Source of the DNA: Natronoarchaeum rubrum
GTDB taxonomy: Archaea > Halobacteriota > Halobacteria > Halobacteriales > Natronoarchaeaceae
Direction: 5' to 3'
Assembly (NCBI RefSeq): GCF_024494695.1
Contig: NZ_JANHDP010000001.1
Location: forward strand, 372,001 to 436,000
Length of the DNA stretch: 64,000 nucleotides
Below, piece after piece: positions 16,684-25,260 of the stretch. The notes under the pieces are model-generated. The model was not told where the DNA came from. It worked only from the letters and a program-made list of their open reading frames with translations, and ran no database searches. The position numbers were made by a program, and so were the translations under genes. How positions within the stretch are numbered: the stretch's first letter is position 1; each line of letters opens with the position of its first letter.

Positions 16684-17436
16684 TTACTCGCTCGTCTTCG
16701 GCGTCAGCGAGACGAACTCCAGCCCGTTCCGTTCGAGCAGCTCTCTGGCTCGGTCGGTCACCGACGGCGCGACGAGCATCCCTCGGAGCTCGGCGTCGTC
16801 GTGGAGATCCCGTTCCAGGGCGTCGACGTACCGCCGGAGCTGGCCGACCGCGTCCGGCCCGACGCGCTTGCGCTTGAGTTCGACGGCGACCGTCCGGCCC
16901 GAGTGATCCTCGCCGTAGATGTCGACCGCGCCGGCGCTCGTCTGGCGCTCGGTGGCCAGCGGCGTGAAGCCGGCTTCGAGCAGTTCGGGGTCGTCGAGGA
17001 TGCGCTCGCGGAGGTCCTCCTCGGTGCCCGAAATTGCAAGCTCGCTGGCGTCGTCGACCGCGAACGCCGAGATCTGGATCACGCGCTCGAACCGGACGTC
17101 GAGGCGCTCGTCGGGCGTCGAACGGCGGCTCCGGATTCTGAGGTCGCCGTCCGCCAGTTCGGCGTCCTGCGTGCAGCCCGGCGGCTGCCAGTTGACGGGT
17201 TGCTGGCCCTCGTCGGTGTGGACGAGGATCGACCCGTCGGGTTTGAGCATGACGTGGCGGTCGCCCGGCCCGAGCGTGCTCGACGCTCGCCCGTCGTACT
17301 CGACGGTACAGCGGCCGAAAACGGTGATCAACGCCCCCTCCTCGATGCCGTCGTCGACGCGCTCGGCGGCCGCGTCAGGGTCCGGGTCGACGACGGTGTC
17401 GGCGCGCGCCGACCGGTGGTTTTCCCTTGCTGTCAC
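16684..17436 (-). CDS. nucS: Endonuclease NucS (EndoMS)
   Basis: 250 residues from a GTG start. NucS/EndoMS cuts both strands at mismatches (or branched DNA) and underlies non-canonical mismatch repair in archaea and actinobacteria. The N-terminal domain carries FGRCTVEYDGR and VMLKPDGSILVHTDEGQQP. The catalytic RecB-like nuclease domain has Asp172 (GAVDIYGED), then Glu186-x-Lys188 (VAVELKRKR) and VGQLRRYVDAL. I see no clear PCNA-interacting QxxLF-type tail at the C-terminus (ends FVSLTPKTSE). It is convergent with mutS. Confidence 0.93.
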   Translation of the reverse strand: MTARENHRSARADTVVDPDPDAAAERVDDGIEEGALITVFGRCTVEYDGRASSTLGPGDRHVMLKPDGSILVHTDEGQQPVNWQPPGCTQDAELADGDLRIRSRRSTPDERLDVRFERVIQISAFAVDDASELAISGTEEDLRERILDDPELLEAGFTPLATERQTSAGAVDIYGEDHSGRTVAVELKRKRVGPDAVGQLRRYVDALERDLHDDAELRGMLVAPSVTDRARELLERNGLEFVSLTPKTSE

Positions 17437-17526
17437 TGGCCCTGCGTAGCGCCCTCACGGGCATAAGGCGACCGTTCGGCCGTCGGAAGGCGAGAGGCTT
17501 TTCCGGCATCCCGAGAAGTAGTCCCC

Positions 17527-18048
17527 GTGCTCCGCGACACCGGATTCACGGGCGCGTACGCCGGCGTCCTCGTCGGGGTACTGGGCGCGTTCGCGTGGGC
17601 GACCGGAAGCCCGCTCGTGTTCCCGAGCCTGGGTCCCACAGCGTTTCTGCTGGCGCGCTCGCGCACCGGTGCCGTCGTCGCGCCGCGGCGAGTGATCGGG
17701 GGCCACGCGGTCGGCGTCGTCGCCGGGCTGGCGGCCCACTGGCTCGTCGCGCCGGGCGTCTCGCTGTCGGTCGCGCTCGCGCCGTTCTCGACGAGCGTGC
17801 TGCGCATGGCGGTCGCCGGCGGGCTGTCGGTCGCCGCGACGAGCGTCGGGATGCTCGCCGCCGACGTGAACCACCCGCCGGCCTGTGCGACGACGCTGAT
17901 CGTCTCGCTCGGCATCCTGCCGAGCCCGCGGACCGGTGCGATCATCCTCGCGGCCGTGACGACGCTGGTCGGGTTCCACCAACTCGCGCTGCGAGCGTGG
18001 GCGACGTTCGACGCCGCCACGTCCGAGTCGATGACCATTCGATCGTGA
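17527..18048 (+). CDS. HPP family membrane protein
   Basis: 173 residues with four to five transmembrane segments and a GTG start. The family-defining motif is present as NHPPACATTLIVSLG, with PLVFPSLGPTAFLLA near the N-terminus. HPP proteins are integral membrane proteins; one cyanobacterial and plant member transports nitrite in plastids, but no archaeal function is established. It is divergent from nucS and upstream of gltX. Confidence 0.85.
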   Translation: MLRDTGFTGAYAGVLVGVLGAFAWATGSPLVFPSLGPTAFLLARSRTGAVVAPRRVIGGHAVGVVAGLAAHWLVAPGVSLSVALAPFSTSVLRMAVAGGLSVAATSVGMLAADVNHPPACATTLIVSLGILPSPRTGAIILAAVTTLVGFHQLALRAWATFDAATSESMTIRS

Positions 18049-18167
18049 CGCCGCTGTCGCTTCGGCGTCGGCCCGGCGACGGTGACGCCGACGCGCACTC
18101 GGCAACCGGGCCGCTCGTCGACGCCAATCCACCGCAGTTTTGACGCCCCGGCCGATACTCCGGAGTA

Positions 18168-19886
18168 ATGAACGACGACCTCCGAGAGCAAATCGAGCGC
18201 GAGGCCGAGAAGCACGCCCTGATCAACGCCGTCAAGCACGAGAGCGACGCCGACGTCGGCGCGATCATGGGTCCGCTGATGGGCGAGAACCCCGAGTTCC
18301 GGGAGCACGGCGACGAGATCCCCGGCGTCGCGGGCGGCGTCATCGCGGAGATCAACGGACTGGACCACGAGGAGCGCCGCGAGCGCCTCGGCGAGATCGC
18401 GCCCGAGGAACTCGACGAACTCGACAGCGAGGACGACGAAGAGGAAGAGATCCTTCCCGAGTTGCCCAACGCAGACGAGTACGACCAGATCCGGATGCGC
18501 GTCGCACCGAACCCGAACGGCCCCTGGCATCTGGGCCACGCTCGGATGCCCGCGGTGATCGGGACGTACAAGGAGCTGTACGACGGCTGGTTCTGCGTCC
18601 GCTTCGACGACACCGACCCCGAAACCAAGCGCCCCGACCTTGACGCCTACGACGAGATCCTCGACGCCATCGAGTACCTCGGCTTCGAGCCCGACGAAAC
18701 GTATCTCGCCAGCGACCGCGTCGAGACGTACTACGAGCACGCCCGCGAGCTGATCGAGGCCGGCGGCGCGTACACTTGCTCGTGTTCCGGCGAGGAGTTC
18801 TCGAATCTCAAGAACTCCGGCGAGGCCTGCCCCCACCGCGACAAGGACGCCGAGACCACCCGCGAGGAGTTCGAGGCGATGGTCGACGGCGAGTACGAGA
18901 GCGGCGAGATGGTCCTGCGCGTCCGGACCGACATCGAGCACAAGAACCCCGCGCTCCGGGACTTCGTCGCGTTCCGGATGATCGACACGCCCCACCCGCG
19001 CGAGGAGGCCGCCGAGTACCGCTGCTGGCCGATGCTGGACTTCCAGAGCGGTATCGACGATCACCTGCTGGGCATCACGCACATCATCAGAGGGATCGAC
19101 CTGCAGGACTCCGCGAAGCGCCAGCGGTTCGTCTACGACTACTTCGACTGGGAGTACCCCGAAGTGATCCACTGGGGCCACGTCCAGATCGACGCCTACG
19201 ACGTGAAGATGAGCACGTCGACGATCAAGGAGCTGATCGACGACGGCGACCTCGACGGCTGGGACGACCCGCGCGCCCCCACGCTCGCGAGCGTCAGTCG
19301 GCGCGGCATCCGCGGCGAGGCCGTCACCGACGCGATGGTCGAACTCGGAACGTCGACGAGCAACGTCGACCTCGCGATGTCGAGCGTCTACGCCAACAAC
19401 CGCGATCTCGTCGACGACGGCGCCGACCGGTACTTCTTCGTCCGCGAGGGGACCGAAGTCGCGCTGACCGGCGGCGGCCCGGATGCCGCCGAGCCGGCGC
19501 GCCACCCCGACCACGAGGACCGCGGCACCCGCGAGATCCCCGTCGGCGGCGCCGTGCTCGTCGAACCCGAGGACCTGCCCGACCGCGAGGAGCGCGTCTG
19601 GCTGAAGGGACTGGGCTGCGTGCGCTACACGCGCGACGCCTTCCAGTTCACCGGCGACGACATCGACGCCGTCCGCGATGAGGGGGTCGACGTGATCCAC
19701 TGGGCGCCCGCCGACGAGTCCGTTCCCGTCCGGATGCGAACGCCCGAGGGCGACGTCGAGGGCGCCGCCGAACCCGAGTTCGCCGACACCGACGCCGACG
19801 AGGTCGTCCAGTTCGAGCGCATCGGCTTCGCGAGAGTCGATCGCCACGACGACGAGGAGTCGGTCGCGTACTACGCGCACCCCTGA
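18168..19886 (+). CDS. gltX: Glutamyl-tRNA synthetase
   Basis: 572 residues, archaeal type. It charges tRNA(Glu), and in archaea also tRNA(Gln) for later amidation. A helical acidic N-terminal extension (about 1-105, with DSEDDEEEEI) precedes the class I catalytic domain: HIGH-type HLGHAR (about 121), FRMIDTPHPR, ITHIIRGIDLQDSAKR, and the KMSKS loop as KMSTS (about 347). The C-terminal anticodon-binding part is beta-rich and archaeal/eukaryotic in type. Confidence 0.95.
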   Translation: MNDDLREQIEREAEKHALINAVKHESDADVGAIMGPLMGENPEFREHGDEIPGVAGGVIAEINGLDHEERRERLGEIAPEELDELDSEDDEEEEILPELPNADEYDQIRMRVAPNPNGPWHLGHARMPAVIGTYKELYDGWFCVRFDDTDPETKRPDLDAYDEILDAIEYLGFEPDETYLASDRVETYYEHARELIEAGGAYTCSCSGEEFSNLKNSGEACPHRDKDAETTREEFEAMVDGEYESGEMVLRVRTDIEHKNPALRDFVAFRMIDTPHPREEAAEYRCWPMLDFQSGIDDHLLGITHIIRGIDLQDSAKRQRFVYDYFDWEYPEVIHWGHVQIDAYDVKMSTSTIKELIDDGDLDGWDDPRAPTLASVSRRGIRGEAVTDAMVELGTSTSNVDLAMSSVYANNRDLVDDGADRYFFVREGTEVALTGGGPDAAEPARHPDHEDRGTREIPVGGAVLVEPEDLPDREERVWLKGLGCVRYTRDAFQFTGDDIDAVRDEGVDVIHWAPADESVPVRMRTPEGDVEGAAEPEFADTDADEVVQFERIGFARVDRHDDEESVAYYAHP

Positions 19887-19912
19887 GATCGGTTCAGCTG
19901 CCGGCGGAACCG

Positions 19913-20941
19913 TCACCTATCGAGCGTCTCGCCGACTGACACTCGCGTCGCTTCGTTTTCTCTACCGCGCTCTATCTCGACGTCGACGCCGAACGCGCCG
20001 AACAGATCGACGCTCGACGCGACGTGATTCGTGACCTCCGGAATCGTAAGTTCGCCGCCAGCCAGCGCCAGCCAGACGAGCAACTGGTCGGCCATGTGGC
20101 GATCCACTGCGGCCGCGCTCTCGTCGAACGCGGCGAACTCGCGGACTGCGTCCTCGCCGACCTCCTCGGCCGGCTTCCCGCGCTCGCCGAGCGCGCTGGC
20201 GCCCGCCAGCGAGCGCTCGTACTCGGCGCGGATCGTCAGCGCGGTGCCGGTCGACGGGCTCTCGACGTACCGCGCCGAACGGTCGAGGACGTCCATGGCG
20301 GCCGGGAGTGCGGCCGCTGTGCCCTTCACCTGTCGCTCCGCGACCTCGGCGTCGGCGAGGTTCTCCGAGGCGACCGAGCAGACGCGAACGCCGCGTCGCT
20401 CCCCTCGCTCAACCAGCCGGATCGAATCCGGATCGGACGGCGACAGTTCCAGCGTCGCCGTGCCGCCGCCCTCGGGAAAGAAGCCGCGCCGTTCGACCTC
20501 GACCGCGGCGTCGACGCCGAACCGTTCGAGCAGCGGCAGCTTGACCGTTCGGAAGTAGTCCATCGGCGGCGACCACTCGACGTCGGTGCCGCCCCCCACC
20601 GTCACCGCGAGCGGCTCGTCGATCGCCGCCGTCAGCGGGAGCACGGCGTCGAACACGAGCGTCACGCTGCCGGCGGTTCCGACGTCGACCTCGTACCGGC
20701 CGCCGGACGGCGGCTCCGGGTCGAACGTCAGCGTCTCGGCGTCGAGTTCGGCGCCCTCGACATCGGCGTCGCAGACTGCGGTGAGAAGCTCGACCGCCGC
20801 GAGGTGCTGGTGCTTGAGGCCGGGGTCGTCTCGGGCGCCGCGGACGTTCTCGATGCGGACGGATTTACCGGTGAGCGCGGCCAGCGAGAGCGCCGAGCGA
20901 ACGATCTGGCCGCCGCCCTCGGCGCCGTCGAGTTCGATCAC
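19913..20941 (-). CDS. rtcA: RNA 3'-terminal phosphate cyclase
   Basis: 342 residues. It converts RNA 3'-phosphate ends to 2',3'-cyclic phosphates using ATP through an adenylated His. The start matches the family (VIELDGAEGGGQIVRSAL from a GTG at 20941). The core includes GTAGSVTLVFDAVLPL, YFRTVKLPLLERFG, GFFPEGGG and the nucleophile region VDRHMADQLLVWLALAGG. The frame extends another 80 codons upstream but that part has no family similarity. In RNA repair RtcA is often paired with RtcB; rtcB is not in this window. Confidence 0.92.
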   Translation of the reverse strand: MIELDGAEGGGQIVRSALSLAALTGKSVRIENVRGARDDPGLKHQHLAAVELLTAVCDADVEGAELDAETLTFDPEPPSGGRYEVDVGTAGSVTLVFDAVLPLTAAIDEPLAVTVGGGTDVEWSPPMDYFRTVKLPLLERFGVDAAVEVERRGFFPEGGGTATLELSPSDPDSIRLVERGERRGVRVCSVASENLADAEVAERQVKGTAAALPAAMDVLDRSARYVESPSTGTALTIRAEYERSLAGASALGERGKPAEEVGEDAVREFAAFDESAAAVDRHMADQLLVWLALAGGELTIPEVTNHVASSVDLFGAFGVDVEIERGRENEATRVSVGETLDR

Positions 20942-21028
20942 GGCGATACGTCCACTCGGCGAACTAAAAGTCCATCGCGCGGTCGCCGTTCGGACGACCG
21001 ACAGCGCTCGCCGACTATCCGTGAGACT

Positions 21029-21055
21029 ATTATAGGATGAACGGTGTAAATACAC
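21029..21055 (+). promoter_or_regulatory. TATA box and palindrome before the ABC exporter
   Basis: TATTATA at 21029-21035 is followed by the 12-bp palindrome GTGTAAATACAC (21044-21055). The palindrome falls between the TATA box and the expected transcription start, roughly 60 bp ahead of the ATG at 21116. This is a repressor-type arrangement, although no regulator gene is adjacent. Confidence 0.45.
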
Positions 21056-21115
21056 TGACATCACCGTGAACGGACGGTCCTGGCTCCCACGGCGGATACG
21101 GATTCGACCAGTACG

Positions 21116-22756
21116 ATGAACGTTCGAACGTGGCTTCGGCAGGGGGCAGAGATCGCACGGGTCGAGTGGACGCGCCAGCATCGTGAATTCGGAAGTCCGC
21201 TGACCGGCCGACCCGTCCTCCTTGTAGTCCTCATCGCACTCGCCGTCGGCCTCGGCTGGCTCGGCCGCTCACTGGGACGCGATCTCGCTGCGGGCCAGCC
21301 TCTCCCCGACGGCGAACTGAGCCTCCTCGCGAGTCTCGCGTTCGTCTGGCTCGCGTGGCGAAGCTCACAGTACACACAGGTTCGGATCGAGCGGCTGAAC
21401 CCGGACCTGCTGTTGACGACCGTCCCCGAACGGACGGCCGCGCTGGGACTTCTGGGATTCGTCTACGCGCGACTGCTCGCCACCCTCGCCGTGCCGACAC
21501 TCGGCGTCGCCGTCGGTATCGCGGTCGGGCTCCGATCGCCGGTCGTCGCGGTCACGGTCGTCGTGGCGGTTGCGGGCCTGGCGACGCTCGCCGCCGCACT
21601 CGGAACCATCGGCAGGCTCACGATTCGTCTCGTCGCACTCCGACTCGCGCGCGTCGGCTTCTACAGGGACCTCCTCGTCGTGTTCGGCTGGATACCGCTC
21701 ATTGTCGGCGTCAACATTCTCGAGGAACTGTCCCCCTCGATTGCCCCGCTGGTCGCGGCGTTCGGCGCGTTTCCGCTGGCGTGGTTCGTCGACCTGGCGC
21801 TCGCCGGAAGCCTCGAGTACTCGGTCGGGTCGGTTCGGTACGCGGCGGGTGCACTGGGACTCCTCGTCGTCTCGCTCCCGTTCCTCGCGGCCGGGACTAC
21901 GGCCCTCGCTCGCAGGGTGTGGGAGAGCGATCCAGTCAGTTCGACCGGAATCGACGGCTCTCACTCGCTGATTAGCGAGGGCTGGATAGAGCGTCTTCTC
22001 GGGGAGTACGTCTCTCGGCCCGTACTCACTATTGCCAGGGAGCGTTGGCTGATGGAGCGCCGCGTCCCGCGTGGCCTGCTGTCGATCGGATACGTACTAC
22101 TTCTCGTCGGCGTGATCGGATTCCCGGCGGTCGCTCTCGGCGGCGCGGGGCCCAACGGCCTCCTGTTGTTGTTCTCGATCGGCCTTGGACTTACGGCCGG
22201 CATCGCCTTCGCGTCTGCACCGCTCGGAACGGAGTACCGAACCTTGCCGATGCTGTTCACGACAGTCGACGGGCGGCAGTTCGTCGGCGGTCTGGTGCTG
22301 GCCGCGACCGTCGTCGGTACGCCGCTCGTCGTGCTCGTCGTCGTCCCGCTCGGACTCGGGAGCGTCGTCGGGGCCGTACAGACGATCGCGATCACTCTGG
22401 TCGGCGTTGCGGTGTCGACCTGTACCGCATCGGTCGCACTCGCGGTCGGTCTCGGTGTCGATCGCCACGAGTTCGTTCCCACACCGTTTTTCTTCACTGA
22501 CGTTCCGGTGTTCGCGGAACACGGGCTGAGTCCGTTCCTGCGACTCGGATCGGTCTTCGCCATCGTGGTGCTCGCCAGTGTGCCGGCTTTCCTCGGAAAC
22601 GCTCCGTCCGTCTACGAGTCCGTCGCAGCGCGTGGCGTGCCTGCCCTCGCCGTTCAGATCGGCTCTCTCTTTCTCACTATTCTCCTCGTCGGCGCCGTCA
22701 CGAGGGCGGCATTCAGAACGGCTGTACGGCGATTTCGGGACTACCAGATCGGGTGA
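21116..22756 (+). CDS. ABC transporter permease (haloarchaeal ABC-2-like)
   Basis: 546 residues with about twelve transmembrane segments in two halves. The N-terminus is cytoplasmic (WLRQGAEIARVEWTRQHREFG). No exact family signature is recognised, but its size, topology and position 10 bp before an ATPase gene identify it as the membrane partner of an ABC-2-type exporter. The mid loop WESDPVSSTGIDG separates the halves. The substrate is unknown; candidates are drugs, bacteriocins or lipids. Confidence 0.8.
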   Translation: MNVRTWLRQGAEIARVEWTRQHREFGSPLTGRPVLLVVLIALAVGLGWLGRSLGRDLAAGQPLPDGELSLLASLAFVWLAWRSSQYTQVRIERLNPDLLLTTVPERTAALGLLGFVYARLLATLAVPTLGVAVGIAVGLRSPVVAVTVVVAVAGLATLAAALGTIGRLTIRLVALRLARVGFYRDLLVVFGWIPLIVGVNILEELSPSIAPLVAAFGAFPLAWFVDLALAGSLEYSVGSVRYAAGALGLLVVSLPFLAAGTTALARRVWESDPVSSTGIDGSHSLISEGWIERLLGEYVSRPVLTIARERWLMERRVPRGLLSIGYVLLLVGVIGFPAVALGGAGPNGLLLLFSIGLGLTAGIAFASAPLGTEYRTLPMLFTTVDGRQFVGGLVLAATVVGTPLVVLVVVPLGLGSVVGAVQTIAITLVGVAVSTCTASVALAVGLGVDRHEFVPTPFFFTDVPVFAEHGLSPFLRLGSVFAIVVLASVPAFLGNAPSVYESVAARGVPALAVQIGSLFLTILLVGAVTRAAFRTAVRRFRDYQIG

Positions 22757-22766
22757 CTACGGAACG

Positions 22767-23597
22767 ATGACCGACAGCGCGAACACACCGACGGCGAACG
22801 AGTACGAGACCGATACCGGAAGGCGTGATCGACCGGCGATTAGCACGGAAACGCTGACGAAGGAGTACGGCGAGACGACGGCGGTCAACGGCCTCGATCT
22901 CACGGTCGAACGCGGGTCCGTGTACGGGTTTCTCGGTCCGAACGGCGCGGGGAAGACGACCACGGTGCGGATGCTAACGGCGTTACTGCCACCGACGAAC
23001 GGCTTCGGACGCGTCGCCGGAGTGTCGGTCACCGACCGCGAGGCCCTCATCGAACACATCGGGTACTTGCCCGAGTCACCGCCGCTCCACGAGGAGTTCA
23101 CCGCCCGCGAACAACTCGAATACCACGGCGGGTTGCGCGACATGACTCCGGCCGCGATCGAGGACCGGATCGAAGGCCTGCTCAACCGATTCGATCTGGC
23201 CGACGCGGCCGATCAGCGGATCGCAACGTACTCGAAAGGAATGCGACAGAAGACCGGCTTGATACAGGCGATTATGCACGACCCCGACGTGGTTTTCCTC
23301 GACGAGCCGACGTCCGGGCTCGATCCACGCGCCGCTCGAACGGTTCGGGAGACGATCACCGACCTCGCGGCCCGCGACACCACCGTCTTCCTCTCGACAC
23401 ACATCCTTCCTGTCGTCGAAGACATCGCCACGGAGATCGGCATCCTCTACGACGGTCGACTCGTCGCGGAAGGTTCGCCCACCGAACTCAAAGACCGCAT
23501 GGAAACAGGCGACGACGGGACGCTAGAAGACGTGTTCTTGGATGTCACGACCGAGAACGCGCACTCCGAAGCGGAATCCTCCGCAGACTCCGCATAG
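22767..23597 (+). CDS. ABC transporter ATP-binding protein
   Basis: 276 residues, cytoplasmic, driving the permease encoded just upstream. It has Walker A (GPNGAGKTTTVRML), Q-loop region (IGYLPESPPLHEEFTA), a signature variant YSKGMRQKTGL, Walker B (VVFLDEPTSGLDP) and the H-loop (LSTHIL). The extended C-terminus with GTLEDVFLDVT is typical of ABC-2 exporter ATPases of the CcmA/NatA type. The N-terminal 25 residues are disordered and acidic. The start at 22767 puts 10 bp between the genes. Confidence 0.92.
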   Translation: MTDSANTPTANEYETDTGRRDRPAISTETLTKEYGETTAVNGLDLTVERGSVYGFLGPNGAGKTTTVRMLTALLPPTNGFGRVAGVSVTDREALIEHIGYLPESPPLHEEFTAREQLEYHGGLRDMTPAAIEDRIEGLLNRFDLADAADQRIATYSKGMRQKTGLIQAIMHDPDVVFLDEPTSGLDPRAARTVRETITDLAARDTTVFLSTHILPVVEDIATEIGILYDGRLVAEGSPTELKDRMETGDDGTLEDVFLDVTTENAHSEAESSADSA

Positions 23598-23662
23598 GGA
23601 ATCCGGCCTCCCGTTCCGGGATTCGATCACAGCGAGTCACTCACGGCTGCCTACTCGGTTAC

Positions 23663-23878
23663 TCACGACTGCCTGTGCAGACGCACCGCGCGGAGGAGGA
23701 GTCCACCAGCTACCGCGAAGTACACGACCGCCCACACGTCCGATGGAATCGGGTCCTCGATCGTGTCGGTCAGTATCGCCGCGCCGTAGACCAAAGCGAT
23801 CACTGCAAATCCGAGTTTCACGCCGAACGGGAGGCGGCCGTACAGGCCTCCGTTCGACTCCGATCCATCGGTCGACAT
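23663..23878 (-). CDS. Small two-helix membrane protein
   Basis: 71 residues. A polar N-terminus (MSTDGSESNGGLYGRLPFG) is followed by two hydrophobic helices (VKLGFAVIALVYGAAIL and VWAVVYFAVAGGLLLRAV) and a basic end. It is convergent with the ABC ATPase gene. No family is recognised; small proteins of this layout are frequent in haloarchaea. Confidence 0.6.
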   Translation of the reverse strand: MSTDGSESNGGLYGRLPFGVKLGFAVIALVYGAAILTDTIEDPIPSDVWAVVYFAVAGGLLLRAVRLHRQS

Positions 23879-23932
23879 ACCTCGCTGTAGATCGGTTCGA
23901 TGTATAACGGTTCGGACGATCCACTATCGCCG

Positions 23933-24412
23933 TTACGTCACCGCGAGCACGAACCCGATCAGCATCCCGAAGGTCAACAGCGCCTGGACGGCCGTCCCGC
24001 CGAGGATGCCGATCGTCGTCGCCGCCGCGGTGCGCAGCCCGCGGCGGACGTCCTGGTGGCGCCGCAGTTCGAGCAGGAATACGGCGACGGCGACGCCCAG
24101 AATCATCCCGAGCGGGCCCGTGACCAGCAGCAGTGCGATCCCGACGACGCTCGCGATCGCAGAGACGCCCCACGACGCGCCGCCGGCCTTGGCCGAGACG
24201 GCGCTCGCGAGGAAGTCCGCCGAGAACGCGACGACGCCGACGAGCACCAGGCCGACCACGGTGAACGCACTGGGTTCCGAGAAGCCGCTGTAGGCCCAGT
24301 AGCCCAGCACCGCCACGACCGAGACCGGCGGGCCGGGCGCGAGCGGAACGATGCTTCCGACGACGCCGACGATCAGCAGCGCGACGGCGACCAGCAACGC
24401 GACGTCTACCAT
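23933..24412 (-). CDS. DUF456 family membrane protein
   Basis: 159 residues, about five transmembrane segments. The DUF456 pattern is visible: an N-terminal helix then GSIVPLAPGPPVSVVAVL, a central charged turn (DFLASAVSAKAGGASWGV, Lys in a Gly/Ala-rich stretch), PLGMILGVAVAVFLLELRR and a glycine-rich last helix. Function is unknown across the family. The ATG at 24412 follows from the family N-terminus. Divergent from the dehydrogenase at 24526. Confidence 0.85.
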   Translation of the reverse strand: MVDVALLVAVALLIVGVVGSIVPLAPGPPVSVVAVLGYWAYSGFSEPSAFTVVGLVLVGVVAFSADFLASAVSAKAGGASWGVSAIASVVGIALLLVTGPLGMILGVAVAVFLLELRRHQDVRRGLRTAAATTIGILGGTAVQALLTFGMLIGFVLAVT

Positions 24413-24525
24413 ACCCGACGGAATGTGCGGGAACCGTATAGGAATTGGCCTCACAGCCGTCCGAGAGCGACCAGCGCCCGACAACGAGCGCAACGATTAG
24501 GGGCCGACCCTCGCAATCCCGTGGT

Positions 24526-25251
24526 ATGACGAAAAACGCCGTGATCGTCGGCGCGTCGTCGGGGATCGGCCGAGCGCTCGCGCACGAACTCGCGGAGGCG
24601 GGCTACGACGTCGGCCTCGCGGCTCGGCGCACCGAGTTGCTCGAACAGATCGGCGGCGAGTTGTCGACGCACGCCTACGTCGCCGCGATGGACGTGACCG
24701 ACGCCGAGGACGCGCGAGCGGGGTTCCGAGAACTCGCCGAGGCGATGGGCGGCGTCGACCTCGTCGTGCTCAGCGCCGGCGTCGGGTACGAGAACCGGGA
24801 CGCCGAGTGGGAGCCCGAGCGAGATACGATCGACGTGAACGTCCGCGGGTTCGCCGCCCTCGCGACGGCGTCGATGGAGTACTTCCGCGAACGGGGCGGC
24901 GGCCATCTCGTCGGCATCTCCTCGGTCGCTTCGCGCTTCGGCAACGGCGGCGCGCCGGCCTACAGCGCCTCGAAGGCGTTCGTCTCGAACTACCTGGAGG
25001 GGTTGCGGTACAACGCTGCGAACGGTGCGGGTGAAATAACCGTGACGACGATCGAGCCCGGCTTCGTCGACACCGAGATGGCGATGGGCGAGAACCTGTT
25101 CTGGATGTGTTCGCCCGAGACCGCCGCCGCGCAGATCCGGCGAGCGATCGAGAAAGAGCGCTCGCACGCCTACGTCACGCGGCGCTGGCGGCTCGTATCG
25201 TGGCTCATCCGCGCGATGCCGGAGTTCGTCCGCAAGCGGATCTTCGCCTGA
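24526..25251 (+). CDS. Short-chain dehydrogenase/reductase
   Basis: 241 residues, classical SDR. The NAD(P) site is VGASSGIGRALA (TGxxxGIG type); Asn of LSAGVGYEN replaces the usual NNAG; the catalytic Ser-Tyr-Lys appear in GISSVASRFGNGG and AYSASKAF. The C-terminus is basic (YVTRRWRLVSWLIRAMPEFVRKRIFA) and amphipathic, suggesting membrane association. An Ala-Arg-Arg after strand 2 points to NADPH. The substrate is unknown. It converges on tmcA, with only 9 bp between stop codons. Confidence 0.9.
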   Translation: MTKNAVIVGASSGIGRALAHELAEAGYDVGLAARRTELLEQIGGELSTHAYVAAMDVTDAEDARAGFRELAEAMGGVDLVVLSAGVGYENRDAEWEPERDTIDVNVRGFAALATASMEYFRERGGGHLVGISSVASRFGNGGAPAYSASKAFVSNYLEGLRYNAANGAGEITVTTIEPGFVDTEMAMGENLFWMCSPETAAAQIRRAIEKERSHAYVTRRWRLVSWLIRAMPEFVRKRIFA

Positions 25252-25260
25252 GCGCCGTCG

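Noticed and set aside
17433..19916. Long open frame on the minus strand opposite the HPP gene and gltX
   Set aside because: It is a mirror frame of GC-rich coding sequence (repeated Asp/Val/Gly codons read backwards). The plus-strand genes have full family motifs, while this frame has none.
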